Source: JANMQK01 sp031370485
GTDB lineage: Bacteria > Acidobacteriota > Polarisedimenticolia > Gp22-AA2
Length of the DNA: 24,475 nucleotides
Reading direction: 5' to 3'
Assembly: GCA_031370485.1 (NCBI GenBank)
Contig: JANMQK010000375.1
Coordinates: forward strand, 1 to 24,475
The notes under the pieces are model-generated. The model was not told where the DNA came from. It ran no database searches and saw only the letters and a list, made by a program, of their open reading frames with translations. Position numbers and translations under genes: made by a program. This document shows, in pieces, positions 7,091 to 14,744 of this stretch; within the stretch, counting starts at the first letter, position 1; each line of letters opens with the position of its first letter.

Positions 7091-7880
7091 GGATCGCGTG
7101 GCGGTCGTGACCGGCGGGGGGACGGGCATCGGCAGGGCGATCGCCGAGCTGTTCTACCAGGAAGGGGCGAAGGTGGCCATCGCGTCCCGCAACACGAAGA
7201 ATCTCCAGAACGTCGTGAGCAGCCTGAACCGGGGCGACCACCGGGTGGTGCCGTTCCGGTGCGACGTGACCCTGCGCGACGAGGTCGAGGTGATGATCGG
7301 CAACGTCGTCGAGGTCTGGGACCGCGTCGACATCCTGGTTAACAACGCCGGAGTCTCCGGACTGACGCCGATAGCGCAGGGGGACGGGGCCGGCGCCTCC
7401 GAGGAGGTTGACGCGCGCTGGAGCGCGATCCTCGAGACGAACCTGACCGGCGGCTATTACTGCGCGAGAGAAGCGGTGCGCCACATGCCGGACGGCGGGC
7501 GCGGCCGGATTCTCAACATTTCGTCCGTGCTGGGGAAGTTCGGCGTGCCCGGCTACGCGGCCTACTGCGCCAGCAAGCACGGGGTCATCGGCTTCACCCG
7601 CGCCCTGGCTCTCGAGCTGGCACCCAGGGCGATCACGGTGAACGCGCTCTGCCCCGGCTGGGTGGACACCGACATGGCCCGGCAGGGGGTGGAGGCCGGG
7701 GCTTCCCGTGAGGGGGTGTCGCCCGAAGAGTTCCGCCGGCAGGCGGAAGCCAGGGTGCCTCTCGGCCGCTTCATCGAGCCGCAGGAAGTCGCGAGGTTGG
7801 CGCTGTTTCTCGCCTCGGATGCGGGCAGAGGCATCACCGGCCAGGCGATCAATCTCGACGGCGGGGCGGCGATGTGGTGA
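7080..7880 (+). CDS. Short-chain dehydrogenase/reductase (FabG-like)
   Basis: A 266-residue classical SDR. The cofactor motif TGGGTGIG is at 11-18, NNAG at 88-91, and the catalytic set is Asn121, Ser149, Tyr162 and Lys166 (YCASK), with the Ser-Tyr spacing of E. coli FabG. PGWVDTDM near 200 is the usual PG motif. It probably reduces a 3-oxoacyl or similar carbonyl with NAD(P)H. The nearby hotdog thioesterase suggests an acyl-CoA or acyl-ACP substrate, which is inference. The ATG at 7080 has GGAGGAAC-like bases just upstream and overlaps the Nudix 3' end. A longer frame to 6882 lies inside that gene and is rejected. Confidence 0.93.
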   Translation: MLLEDRVAVVTGGGTGIGRAIAELFYQEGAKVAIASRNTKNLQNVVSSLNRGDHRVVPFRCDVTLRDEVEVMIGNVVEVWDRVDILVNNAGVSGLTPIAQGDGAGASEEVDARWSAILETNLTGGYYCAREAVRHMPDGGRGRILNISSVLGKFGVPGYAAYCASKHGVIGFTRALALELAPRAITVNALCPGWVDTDMARQGVEAGASREGVSPEEFRRQAEARVPLGRFIEPQEVARLALFLASDAGRGITGQAINLDGGAAMW

Positions 7881-8317
7881 CCGCGCCGCGGCCGGCCGAG
7901 GGGTATTCGCTCTGCGTGCCGGTCGAGGTCCGCTTCCGAGACGTCGACATGATGAGTCACGTCAACAACGCGGTCTATTTCACCTATTTCGAGGTCGCCC
8001 GGACACGCTACTGGAAAGCACTCGGTGAGATCGGAGCGCAGGCCGAGGCCTCCTACGTGCTGGCGCGCGCCGAGTGCGACTTCAGGCACCCCGCCCGGAT
8101 GGGGGACGATCTCGGCTGCCACATCCGGGTCGCCGCCTTCGGGCGCACCTCGTTCGATTTCGAGTACCTGATCCGCGACGAGCGCACAGGGAAGGTGGTC
8201 GCGGCCGGGAGGACGGTGCAGGTCATGTACGACTATGGGGCGGGCAAGGTGAGGCCCCTCGACGAGCCGCTGAAGGCGGCTATCCGGAAGCTCGAGGGCC
8301 GCCCGGTCGCCGGCTAG
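7877..8317 (+). CDS. Hotdog-fold acyl-CoA thioesterase (4HBT/YbgC-like)
   Basis: A 146-residue single-hotdog thioesterase. The signature VRFRDVDMMSHVNNAVYFTY (residues 18-37) is the 4HBT active-site helix, and Asp22 matches the catalytic aspartate of 4-hydroxybenzoyl-CoA thioesterase. Such enzymes hydrolyse short or aromatic acyl-CoA and usually form tetramers. The GTG at 7877 overlaps the SDR stop by four bases (GTGA). A second GTG directly before it (7874) is equally possible and would add one residue. Pairing with the SDR suggests release of a reduced acyl product. Confidence 0.9.
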   Translation: MTAPRPAEGYSLCVPVEVRFRDVDMMSHVNNAVYFTYFEVARTRYWKALGEIGAQAEASYVLARAECDFRHPARMGDDLGCHIRVAAFGRTSFDFEYLIRDERTGKVVAAGRTVQVMYDYGAGKVRPLDEPLKAAIRKLEGRPVAG

Positions 8318-8339
8318 CCGGCGCAGAAAGGAGACGAAA

Positions 8340-8858
8340 GTGGGCAAGGGCAAGGTGGCGGTTCTCGTGGAGAACGACTACCAGGACATGGAAGTCTGGG
8401 TGCCTCTGTACAGGCTGCGGGAGGAAGGATACGAAGCCGTGACTGTCGGCACCGGGGCCCCGCAGTACCTGTCGAAGCACGGCTACCCCGTGAAGTCCGA
8501 CATGGCGGCGGCGCAGGCTCGAAGCGGCGATTTCCACGGGGTCGTGATCCCCGGCGGCTGGGCTCCCGACCGGCTGCGCCAGGACCCCGCGGTCCTGAAG
8601 CTGGTGCGCGACCTCGACGCGGCGAAGCGTGTCGTGGCGTGCATCTGCCATGGCGGGTGGGTCCTCGCGTCGGCCGGTGTCGCCCGTGGCCGGCGTCTCA
8701 CGTCCTACAACGCGATCCGCGACGACATGGTGCACGCCGGGGCGGAGTTCGTCGATCAGGAGGTGGTTCGCGACGGCAACCTGATCACCTCTCGCATGCC
8801 CGACGACCTGCCGGCGTTCTGCCGCGAGATCGTGAAGGCGCTGAGGGAGCTCGCCTGA
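8340..8858 (+). CDS. PfpI/DJ-1 family protein (type 1 glutamine amidotransferase fold)
   Basis: A 172-residue DJ-1/PfpI protein. The nucleophile elbow is ACICHGG, with Cys103 followed by His104. VVIPGGWAPD (68-77) carries the oxyanion region, and TSYNAIRDDMVHAGAEF and NLITSRMPDDLPAF are typical of the PfpI subgroup. PfpI-type members have been described as proteases, deglycases or glyoxalases. The activity here cannot be chosen from sequence, but repair or detoxification of carbonyl damage is a sensible guess. The GTG start at 8340 has a clear AAAGGAG site 8-14 bases upstream. It is 22 bases after the thioesterase in the same operon. Confidence 0.92.
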   Translation: MGKGKVAVLVENDYQDMEVWVPLYRLREEGYEAVTVGTGAPQYLSKHGYPVKSDMAAAQARSGDFHGVVIPGGWAPDRLRQDPAVLKLVRDLDAAKRVVACICHGGWVLASAGVARGRRLTSYNAIRDDMVHAGAEFVDQEVVRDGNLITSRMPDDLPAFCREIVKALRELA

Positions 8859-8882
8859 TCGGGGCGCGCCGCGGGGCCTGCC

Positions 8883-9701
8883 GTGGCTGAGATGCCGGGC
8901 TCACTGCGCATCGGGACCTCCTCCTGGAGCGCGCCCTCGTGGGAAGGGGCGTTCTACCCGCGGGGCACGCCGCCCGGCGACTATCTGGCGCACTATGCCA
9001 AAGAGTTCGACACGGTGGAGATCGACGCGACGTTCTACAGGATCCCGACCGACCGCATGGTGGACGGTTGGAGGGAACGGACGCCTCCGGGGTTCGTGTT
9101 CGCCGCCAAGATGCCCCAGGTCATCACGCACGAGAAGATGCTCGAGGGGTGCGGCGAGGAGCTCGGAGTCTTCCTGCGCGCGATGGACCGGCTTGGCGAC
9201 AAGCTCGGGCCCCTGCTGTTCCAGTTCCGCTATTTCAGGAAGCAGGAGTTCCCCGTCCCGGGCCCTTTCATCGAGCGCCTGGAGAGGTTCCTGCCCGCGC
9301 TCCCCGCGGGGCACCGGTTCGCGGTCGAGGTGCGCAACAAGAGCTTCGTCGTCCCGCGGCTCCTCGACCTGCTCCGGCGGCGCGGGGTCGCGCTCGCCTT
9401 CATCGACCATCCGTGGTTCCATGGTGTCGAGCCGATGATGAAGCGAGGGAACGCGCTGACCGCCGACTTCGCGTACTTGCGCTGGCTGGGCGACCGGCAC
9501 GGCATCGAGAAGCGCACGACGACCTGGGACAGGCTGATCGTCGATCGGACGGAGCAGATGCGCCCCTGGTTGAGCGCCATCCGCGCCATGCTGGACGGCG
9601 GGAAGCAGGTCTACGGCTATTTCAACAACCACTACGCGGGCTACGCGGTCGGGTCGATCAGGCTCTTCCGCGAAGCCTGGGACAAGGAGAAAGGCCCATG
9701 A
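8883..9701 (+). CDS. DUF72 (YecE-like) TIM-barrel protein
   Basis: A 272-residue DUF72 protein. The N-terminal RIGTSSWSAPSWEGAFYP, VEIDATFYRIP near 46-56, the FAAKMP strand, AVEVRNKSF near 150 and the C-terminal VYGYFNNHYAGYAVGSI are all standard blocks of this family, whose biochemical role is unknown. It begins with GTG 24 bases after the PfpI-like gene and ends with a 4-base overlap (ATGA) with a 40-residue reading frame. No signal peptide. DUF72 proteins may bind phosphorylated or nucleic-acid-like ligands, but that is not established. Confidence 0.93.
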   Translation: MAEMPGSLRIGTSSWSAPSWEGAFYPRGTPPGDYLAHYAKEFDTVEIDATFYRIPTDRMVDGWRERTPPGFVFAAKMPQVITHEKMLEGCGEELGVFLRAMDRLGDKLGPLLFQFRYFRKQEFPVPGPFIERLERFLPALPAGHRFAVEVRNKSFVVPRLLDLLRRRGVALAFIDHPWFHGVEPMMKRGNALTADFAYLRWLGDRHGIEKRTTTWDRLIVDRTEQMRPWLSAIRAMLDGGKQVYGYFNNHYAGYAVGSIRLFREAWDKEKGP

Positions 9702-9820
9702 TCCTGTACTACATCGCCGGCCACGCCGCCCGCGTCACGCCCGCGGTGCGTCAGATCACCGGAAAGGACCCGATCTCGTTCGATCAGTTCGCGCGGGACT
9801 ACGCGCAGGTCTTCAAGTAA
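9698..9820 (+). CDS. 40-residue microgene resembling the C-terminus of NmrA-type NAD(P)-binding reductases
   Basis: A 40-residue frame whose ATG overlaps the DUF72 stop (ATGA), the same coupling used elsewhere in this operon. The sequence AGHAARVTPAVRQITGK followed by P-x-SFDQFARDYAQVF resembles the last helix-loop-helix of NmrA-like SDR proteins, where V-T-x-x-V-x-x-x-T-G-R-x-P-x-S/T-F-x-x-F closes the fold. There is no Rossmann domain upstream in any frame, because that space is DUF72. It is either a remnant that kept its start by chance or a real small protein. The family resemblance is from recognition, not a search. Confidence 0.55.
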   Translation: MILYYIAGHAARVTPAVRQITGKDPISFDQFARDYAQVFK

Positions 9821-9841
9821 GGGGAGAGAATCGCGCGAAGG

Positions 9842-10375
9842 TCAGGAATCCAGGTGGGGTTGCCTGCGCTTCCGGGAATGGCCTTTGCGGCGGATAGGCT
9901 CGATCTTCGCCGGGATCCGGGAGGTCAGGGCGCGGAGCCCCGTCATGGCGACATCGCGATCCTGGTGGAGCGTCCCGCCGCTGCAGCCGAAGCCCCCGAC
10001 CACCTGCCCGTCGATTTCGATCGGAAGCCCGCCCCCGACAATGGTGAATCGTCCGGGGTTGCTGATGTGGATTCCATAGGCGGGCCTGCCGGGGCCGGCG
10101 ATCTCGGCGATCTCGTGGGTCGGGCGGCGTGAGCAGGCCGCCGTCCAGGCCTTGGCGACGGCGACGTCGATGCACGTGAGCGTGGCGCCGTCCATGCGGT
10201 TGAAGGCAAGCAGATGTCCGCCGTCATCCGTCACGGCCAGGTCCATCGGGACCCCGAGCGCGTCAGCCCTGCGGACCGCCGCTGCGAGGATCAGCCGTGC
10301 CCCCTCGAGGGTCAGTCGCTTGGACTGTTTTGCGATGTACAGCGGTTTTGACAATATCATTCTCCGGCGCCCCAT
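9842..10375 (-). CDS. GlcG/HbpS family heme- or corrinoid-binding-like protein
   Basis: A 177-residue protein with the GlcG/HbpS (PduO C-terminal) fold. The blocks are LTLEGARLILAAAVRRADALG, MDLAVTDDGGHLLAFNRMDGA, VAKAWTAA, and the glycine-rich VGGGLPIEIDGQVVGGFGCSGG. The domain is found in the heme-degrading/sensing HbpS, the GlcG of glycolate operons and the PduO C-terminus. No glycolate or propanediol gene is present here. The ATG at 10375 is taken as the start, and a second ATG at 10360 is possible. A basic C-terminal tail (KGHSRKRRQPH) is unusual. It converges with the DUF72 operon, with 21 bases between stops. Confidence 0.85.
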   Translation of the reverse strand: MGRRRMILSKPLYIAKQSKRLTLEGARLILAAAVRRADALGVPMDLAVTDDGGHLLAFNRMDGATLTCIDVAVAKAWTAACSRRPTHEIAEIAGPGRPAYGIHISNPGRFTIVGGGLPIEIDGQVVGGFGCSGGTLHQDRDVAMTGLRALTSRIPAKIEPIRRKGHSRKRRQPHLDS

Positions 10376-10388
10376 ATGCGCTCAGAGA

Positions 10389-10397
10389 TATATACCA
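10389..10397 (-). promoter_or_regulatory. Extended -10 promoter element for the GlcG-like gene
   Basis: On the minus strand TGG-TATATA (10397 to 10389) is an extended -10 element ending 13 bases before the ATG at 10375. A weak TGAACG lies 18 bases upstream. The mRNA leader would be only about 6 bases with that start, or about 21 with the ATG at 10360. Confidence 0.4.
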
Positions 10398-10440
10398 CAC
10401 CCTCCGCGCGATCGTTCAGACCGATTCCAGCCGAACCTAT

Positions 10441-12522
10441 TTAATACCCCTCCTCTGGGAGGGGTCGAGCGGGCCCGGGCGGCGTGACCGCGGCGGATCC
10501 GGCGCCACCGAAGAACCGGACCACGTCCTCGAATGACTCGGTCCGACGGCAGGCGGGGAGCGACTCCAGGAAGGCGGCGCCATAGGCCCGCGTCAGGAGC
10601 CGCGGGTCGAGGACCGCCACGAGGCCGCGGTCCTCGTGCCCCCGGATCAGCCGGCCGAATCCCTGGCGGAAAGTCAGGATCGCCTCCGGAAGCGCATCGT
10701 CCGCGAAGGGATCGCCGCCGCGGGCCCGGACCGCCTCGGCGCGAGCTTGGGCAACGGGATGATCGGGGACTTCGAACGGCAAGCGGGTGATGACCACCGA
10801 CCGGAGGGCGTCCCCCGGAACGTCGACCCCCTGCCAGAATGTCAGCGTACCGAACAGCACCCCGCGGCGGGTCATCCGGAACTCGTCCAGAAGCGCCCCG
10901 GCCTGGCCCGGCTCGTGACGGAGAAATTTCAGGTGCGACAGCGTGGGGTCCTTCGCCAGCGCAGCGTGGGTTCGTCGCAGCAGGGCGTAGGAGGTGAAAA
11001 GCAGGAACGCCCCGCCGTCCGAAGCCCGTACCAGACGCCGGCACTCTTCGACGACCTCGCGCGCGAATTCCTCGGGGGCCGTCGCCGGGTCGGGCATTTG
11101 GGGCGGGAGGTAAATCATCGCCTGTTTCTCGTAGTCGTAGGGCGAGCCGAGAGAAGCCTCGGTGGCGCTCGTCAGCCCGAGCCGGGCTTTAAGGTGAGCG
11201 AACGAGCCGGCGGCGGTGAGCGTGGCCGAGGTCAACACCACCGTCCGGCCCCCCTCGAAGAGACGCTGCCGCAGCATGGGAGCAACCTCGATCGGCGTGA
11301 CGTGAAGCGCCGCGCCGGCGCGCGCCGCCGGGTCGTACTCGACCCAGTAGACCGCGTCGGCGGCCTTCTGCCCGAGGAAAAGACCGAGCCGTCCCCGGAG
11401 GTCCCGCGCGCGCTCCGCCTGGGAGACCAGGGTCATCGACTCGAGAGGGGTCGCGGCGTCGCGCGCGGCGGCGTCGAGCGCGGTTTCGAGGTCCGAGAGA
11501 GGCCGCTCGAGCCAGTTCTCAACCATCCCCGCCTGCCGCACGCGCACGGCTCGGACGAGCCCGCCGCGCGGGCGCTCGGGGGAGATCTCCGCGGCCTCCC
11601 GCCGCACGGTGTCGAACAGGCGCTCGGTCGCCTCACGGGCCGTCCCGGCGGCTTCCATGACGGCCTTCCCGGCGGGATGCGAATCGCCGCGTCCAGACCG
11701 CCGTCCGCGGCGCGCGGGCGAAGCGAGATCGTCGAGCAGGCGGAGCACGGCCCGGCCCGAGACCGACACGCCGAACTGCGATGTGGCGGTCTCCTCCAGC
11801 CGGTGCGCCTCGTCCAGGATAGCCACTCCGTGCGGCGGGAGGATCCGGCCGCCCGTCAGGAGATCCAGGAGGAACAGCGCGTGGTTGACGACCAGGATCC
11901 GGGTCTCACGCGACCTCGCCAGGTCGCGGCGATAGAGGCAGGCGTCCCAGAACGGGCCGCGGGCTCCCATGCAGACGTCCCGGTCGCGCCGGACCGCGGC
12001 CCAGATCGTCTCCGGCACGGGGAAGGGAATCTCCGACCGCAGCCCGGAAGGCGCGGTGTCGGCATGGCGCGCCAGGAGGTCCAGCGTGCGACGGGCATCG
12101 TCGTCGGCGAGATCGCCCTGCATCAACAGAGCTTGGGACAGACGCTGCGCGCAGAGGTAGTTCTCCGAACCCATGAGTATCGCGTGGGTGAACCGCACGC
12201 CGGCGGGAGCGAGCGCCCGCTCGAGAAAAGGGAGGTCCTTGCGGGCCAGCTGCTCCTGCAGCGCGCGCGTATGGGTCGAGACGACGATGCGTCGGCGGTC
12301 GTCGTCGGGCGGATCCTCCCCCGTGGCCCAGAGGATGGCGGGCACGAGGTAGGCGAGGGATTTCCCCACACCGGTGCCGGCCTCGACCATGAGGTGCCGT
12401 CCGCCCGCGAGCGCGGCCATGACCTCGGAGGCCATGCGCGCCTGCTGGGGGCGTGGCTCGAAGGTCGGAAGCGCCCGCTGCAGCGGGCCGCCCGCGCCGA
12501 ACATCGCGGCCATGTCGATCAT
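10441..12522 (-). CDS. dinG: DinG/XPD-like superfamily 2 DNA helicase
   Basis: A 693-residue ATP-dependent helicase of the DinG/YoaA group. Walker A is EAGTGVGKS (47-55, Lys54), motif Ia is VVSTHTRALQEQL, the DEAH box is at 237-240, and the C-terminal motifs include LFTSY, GTLTFWQGVDVPGD and FRQGFGRLIR (motif VI with its arginines). The Fe-S domain cysteines are C124, C184 and C195. The position equal to Cys199 of E. coli DinG is Gly189, so one of four cluster ligands is missing. DinG unwinds 5' overhang DNA, R-loops and G-quadruplexes. The start at 12522 lies 23 bases after the SirB1-like gene, and an operon is likely. An exonuclease domain is absent. Confidence 0.92.
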   Translation of the reverse strand: MIDMAAMFGAGGPLQRALPTFEPRPQQARMASEVMAALAGGRHLMVEAGTGVGKSLAYLVPAILWATGEDPPDDDRRRIVVSTHTRALQEQLARKDLPFLERALAPAGVRFTHAILMGSENYLCAQRLSQALLMQGDLADDDARRTLDLLARHADTAPSGLRSEIPFPVPETIWAAVRRDRDVCMGARGPFWDACLYRRDLARSRETRILVVNHALFLLDLLTGGRILPPHGVAILDEAHRLEETATSQFGVSVSGRAVLRLLDDLASPARRGRRSGRGDSHPAGKAVMEAAGTAREATERLFDTVRREAAEISPERPRGGLVRAVRVRQAGMVENWLERPLSDLETALDAAARDAATPLESMTLVSQAERARDLRGRLGLFLGQKAADAVYWVEYDPAARAGAALHVTPIEVAPMLRQRLFEGGRTVVLTSATLTAAGSFAHLKARLGLTSATEASLGSPYDYEKQAMIYLPPQMPDPATAPEEFAREVVEECRRLVRASDGGAFLLFTSYALLRRTHAALAKDPTLSHLKFLRHEPGQAGALLDEFRMTRRGVLFGTLTFWQGVDVPGDALRSVVITRLPFEVPDHPVAQARAEAVRARGGDPFADDALPEAILTFRQGFGRLIRGHEDRGLVAVLDPRLLTRAYGAAFLESLPACRRTESFEDVVRFFGGAGSAAVTPPGPARPLPEEGY
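10446..10465 (-). other. Strong stem-loop at the dinG 3' end
   Basis: ACCCCTCC (10446-10453) and GGAGGGGT (10458-10465) form a perfect 8-bp stem with a 4-base loop, overlapping the last codons of dinG. On the minus strand it is followed by ATTAAATAGG rather than a clean U-run, so a terminator role is possible but not certain. A 3'-end stabilising hairpin is an alternative. Confidence 0.4.
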
Positions 12523-12545
12523 CGGCCCGCCGTCACGAGAAGGGA

Positions 12546-13397
12546 TCAGTTCATCACGGGGGAAAGCCGCCGCAGCTCGGCGAGGCGCCCGCGGATCGCC
12601 TCCGCGTCCGGAGCGCCCGGGAAGGCCTTCAGGTAGGCCTCGAAATCATCGGCCGCCTGCGCCAGGCAGGCGAGACGGTAATAGATCATGCCACGGTCAC
12701 GGATTTCATCCGGCTGTCCCGGGCGCAGGCACAGGACGATCTGCTGCACCCGGAGCGCCCGGTGGTAGTCACGCTCCCCCTGGTAGATGATCTTCAGATT
12801 GTTGAGCATACGGCCCAGGATCTCCCGCGTCTTGGCCCGCCGCAGGAACTCCGGCCGGAACCGGACCTGCCCCTTGTACTGCTCCTCGATCCTGTGGCGG
12901 CACTCCTCCACGGTCAGGATCCGGCCCCGGTTGAACGGGTCGACCAGAATCTCCTCCGCGGTTCCTTGCTCCACGGCGCGCACCAGGAAGTGCCCCGGGA
13001 ACGAGACGCCGGCGAGGGGACACCCGATGCGTCTGCCGACCTCGATGTAAACGGTCGAAAGGGAGATCGGTATCCCGATGCGCCTGTCGAGGACATCGTT
13101 GAGGAAGGAGTTCCGTGGGTCGTTGTAATCCTCGGTGTTCCCCCGGAACCCCATCTCCTCGAAGAGGAACCGGTTCAGGTGCGCGATCAGGCTCATCAGC
13201 CCCTCGCCCCCCCGCAGGCGCGCCCGCAACGCGGCCCCCATCTCGTCCAGCCGGGAGAGGTAGTGCCCGACCTCGAGATCGGGGTACTCCTCGCGCGCGA
13301 TGAGCAGCGCCGCCTGGGCGAGGTCGATGGCGTCGTCAGGCAGGGAGAGGATGGCGGCAAGGGCTCTTCGGGCCTGAGGGGGATCGCTCATGCTCAT
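12546..13397 (-). CDS. SirB1-like transglutaminase-fold/TPR protein
   Basis: A 283-residue protein of the SirB1 family. The N-terminal half has NRFLFEEMGFRGNTEDYNDP and IGIPISLSTVYIEVGRRIG with SFPGHFLVR, the transglutaminase-like core in which Cys/His/Asp may or may not be catalytic. Here the reduced-cysteine position reads as Ser in PISLS and the His is in PGHF. The C-terminal half has TPR helices (NNLKIIYQGERDYHRALRVQQIVL). The biochemical role is unknown. Start: the ATG at 13397 has an ideal GGAGGAG site 5 bases upstream. The frame continues to 13535 but without a ribosome site. It is probably cotranscribed with dinG. Confidence 0.88.
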   Translation of the reverse strand: MSMSDPPQARRALAAILSLPDDAIDLAQAALLIAREEYPDLEVGHYLSRLDEMGAALRARLRGGEGLMSLIAHLNRFLFEEMGFRGNTEDYNDPRNSFLNDVLDRRIGIPISLSTVYIEVGRRIGCPLAGVSFPGHFLVRAVEQGTAEEILVDPFNRGRILTVEECRHRIEEQYKGQVRFRPEFLRRAKTREILGRMLNNLKIIYQGERDYHRALRVQQIVLCLRPGQPDEIRDRGMIYYRLACLAQAADDFEAYLKAFPGAPDAEAIRGRLAELRRLSPVMN

Positions 13398-13428
13398 CGT
13401 TCTCCTCCTCCCGCGGGGCGCACAACTT

Positions 13429-13434
13429 ATGATA
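13429..13434 (-). promoter_or_regulatory. -10 box for the SirB1-like gene
   Basis: TATCAT on the minus strand, preceded by TG, lies about 31 bases before the ATG at 13397. No convincing -35 box is seen. Confidence 0.35.
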
Positions 13435-13482
13435 CACGCAGCCCCCGGAACGCCGCGCCCTGCAGCCGCCGGGCACGGGTCC

Positions 13483-13501
13483 GGTGTCGCTTCGCGACAC
13501 C
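13483..13501. other. Perfect hairpin in the divergent SirB1/MFS intergenic region
   Basis: GGTGTCGC (13483-13490), a TTC loop, and GCGACACC (13494-13501) form an 8-bp perfect inverted repeat. It lies 28 bases upstream of the MFS -35 box and between the two divergent promoters, a place where an operator or short repeat element would fit. Confidence 0.45.
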
Positions 13502-13528
13502 TCCCCTCGCTTCGCTCCGCGCCGCGGA

Positions 13529-13557
13529 TTGACAACAGGGGGGACCGTCTCTATCCT
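13529..13557 (+). promoter_or_regulatory. Sigma-70 promoter of the MFS gene, probably giving a leaderless mRNA
   Basis: TTGACA (13529-13534) is a perfect -35 box, with 17 bases to TATCCT (13552-13557). The ATG at 13566 follows only 8 bases after the -10 box, so transcription should start within about two bases of the start codon. No ribosome site is possible in the transcript. Confidence 0.65.
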
Positions 13558-13565
13558 CGCCGGTC

Positions 13566-14744
13566 ATGCCGATCCCCCCGTCGCGGGCGCTGAGCATCTT
13601 TTACCTCACCGCCTTCGCAGTCCTCGGGGCCTACCTGCCTTATTTCAACGTCTATCTCGAAAGCCTCGGGTTCACCGGCCTGCAGATCGGCGCCATCAGC
13701 GCCCTGCTGCCGCTCTGCGGGTTGCTGGCTCCAGCGGTCGGGGGCGCCCTCGCCGACCGGATCGGGCGCCGCCGGGAGGTGGTGGCCGTCACGAGTCTCC
13801 TGGCGCTCGGGGCCTTCTCCCTGATCCTGGGGGTGCGCAGCTTTGCCGGAGTGGCCGTGGTGGTCGGGGCCTACGCGATCCTCCGCGCGCCGGCCCTGCC
13901 AATCGTCGAGGCGAGCGCGGTCGAGATCTCGGAGGCGGGGGGAACCCATTACGGCCGGATGAGGGCCTGGGGGTCGGCGGCGTTCATCGTGGTGGCGCTC
14001 GGCGCCGGTCCCCTCGTGGGGAGCTTCGGAATCCGGGCGCTTCTCCCCGTGCTGATCGCGCTTCTCGGGCTCAACTTCGCCGCCACCCTGCTGCTGCCGA
14101 AGGACCCGCCCCGCGCGCCGGCCACCCCCGCGCCGCCCCCCCCCGCGCCGGAGGGAATCGGGCGGTTGCGCGGCAACCGGGGTGTCGTGCTCTTTCTCCT
14201 CGCCTGCCTCCTGTCGCAGGCCGCGCACGGACCCTACTATGTCTTCTACAGCATTCATCTCAAGGATGCCGGGTACACCACCGGCACCATCGGGCTGCTC
14301 TGGGCCATCGCCGTGGCTTGCGAGATCCTCGGGATGCTCAGGATGCCGGGAATCTTGAAGCGCTTCGGAACGCTGGGCACCATGGGGGCGAGCCTGCTCC
14401 TGTCCTCTTTCCGATGGTGGATCTGCGCCTCGACGACCGACCCGATCGCCATGACCGCGGCCCAGATGCTGCACGCCGCCTCCTACGCCGCATTCCACGT
14501 CGCGGCCGTGACCCACACCCACAGGATCTCGGGGGCGGACCGCCGGGCGAGCGGCCAGGCGATTTACTCTGCCGTGACCTACGGCGCCGGCAATGTCGTG
14601 GGGATGTTCCTCAGCGGCCTTCTCTACGAGAGACTGAAGATGCCGGGGCTGTTTGCCGCGGCCTCCTGGACGGCCCTCCTCGGGGGCTTCCTGGTGGTCG
14701 CGGCGGCGCGCGGCAGGGCGACAAGGGCCGCGGGGGGTTTATAA
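13566..14744 (+). CDS. Major facilitator superfamily transporter (HcaT/PP-type)
   Basis: A 392-residue inner-membrane protein with about 11-12 hydrophobic helices. Residues 5-25 (IFYLTAFAVLGAYLPYFNVYL) and the motif GGALADRIGRRREV (about 58-71, MFS motif A) place it in the group including the phenylpropionate transporter HcaT and nucleoside:H+ symporter-like proteins. A Pro/Ala-rich loop (about 180-197) separates the two halves. The second half opens with ACLLSQAAHGPYYVFYSIHLK, another hallmark of the group. The substrate is unknown. The gene has its own strong promoter and ends with a stop codon lying inside the -10 box for mqnD. Confidence 0.9.
   Translation: MPIPPSRALSIFYLTAFAVLGAYLPYFNVYLESLGFTGLQIGAISALLPLCGLLAPAVGGALADRIGRRREVVAVTSLLALGAFSLILGVRSFAGVAVVVGAYAILRAPALPIVEASAVEISEAGGTHYGRMRAWGSAAFIVVALGAGPLVGSFGIRALLPVLIALLGLNFAATLLLPKDPPRAPATPAPPPPAPEGIGRLRGNRGVVLFLLACLLSQAAHGPYYVFYSIHLKDAGYTTGTIGLLWAIAVACEILGMLRMPGILKRFGTLGTMGASLLLSSFRWWICASTTDPIAMTAAQMLHAASYAAFHVAAVTHTHRISGADRRASGQAIYSAVTYGAGNVVGMFLSGLLYERLKMPGLFAAASWTALLGGFLVVAAARGRATRAAGGL

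Noticed and set aside
10636..12636. 666-codon open frame on the + strand opposite the dinG-like gene
   Set aside because: It is antisense to a clear helicase, is Arg/Gly/Pro-rich with no motif, and is the usual shadow of high-GC coding DNA.
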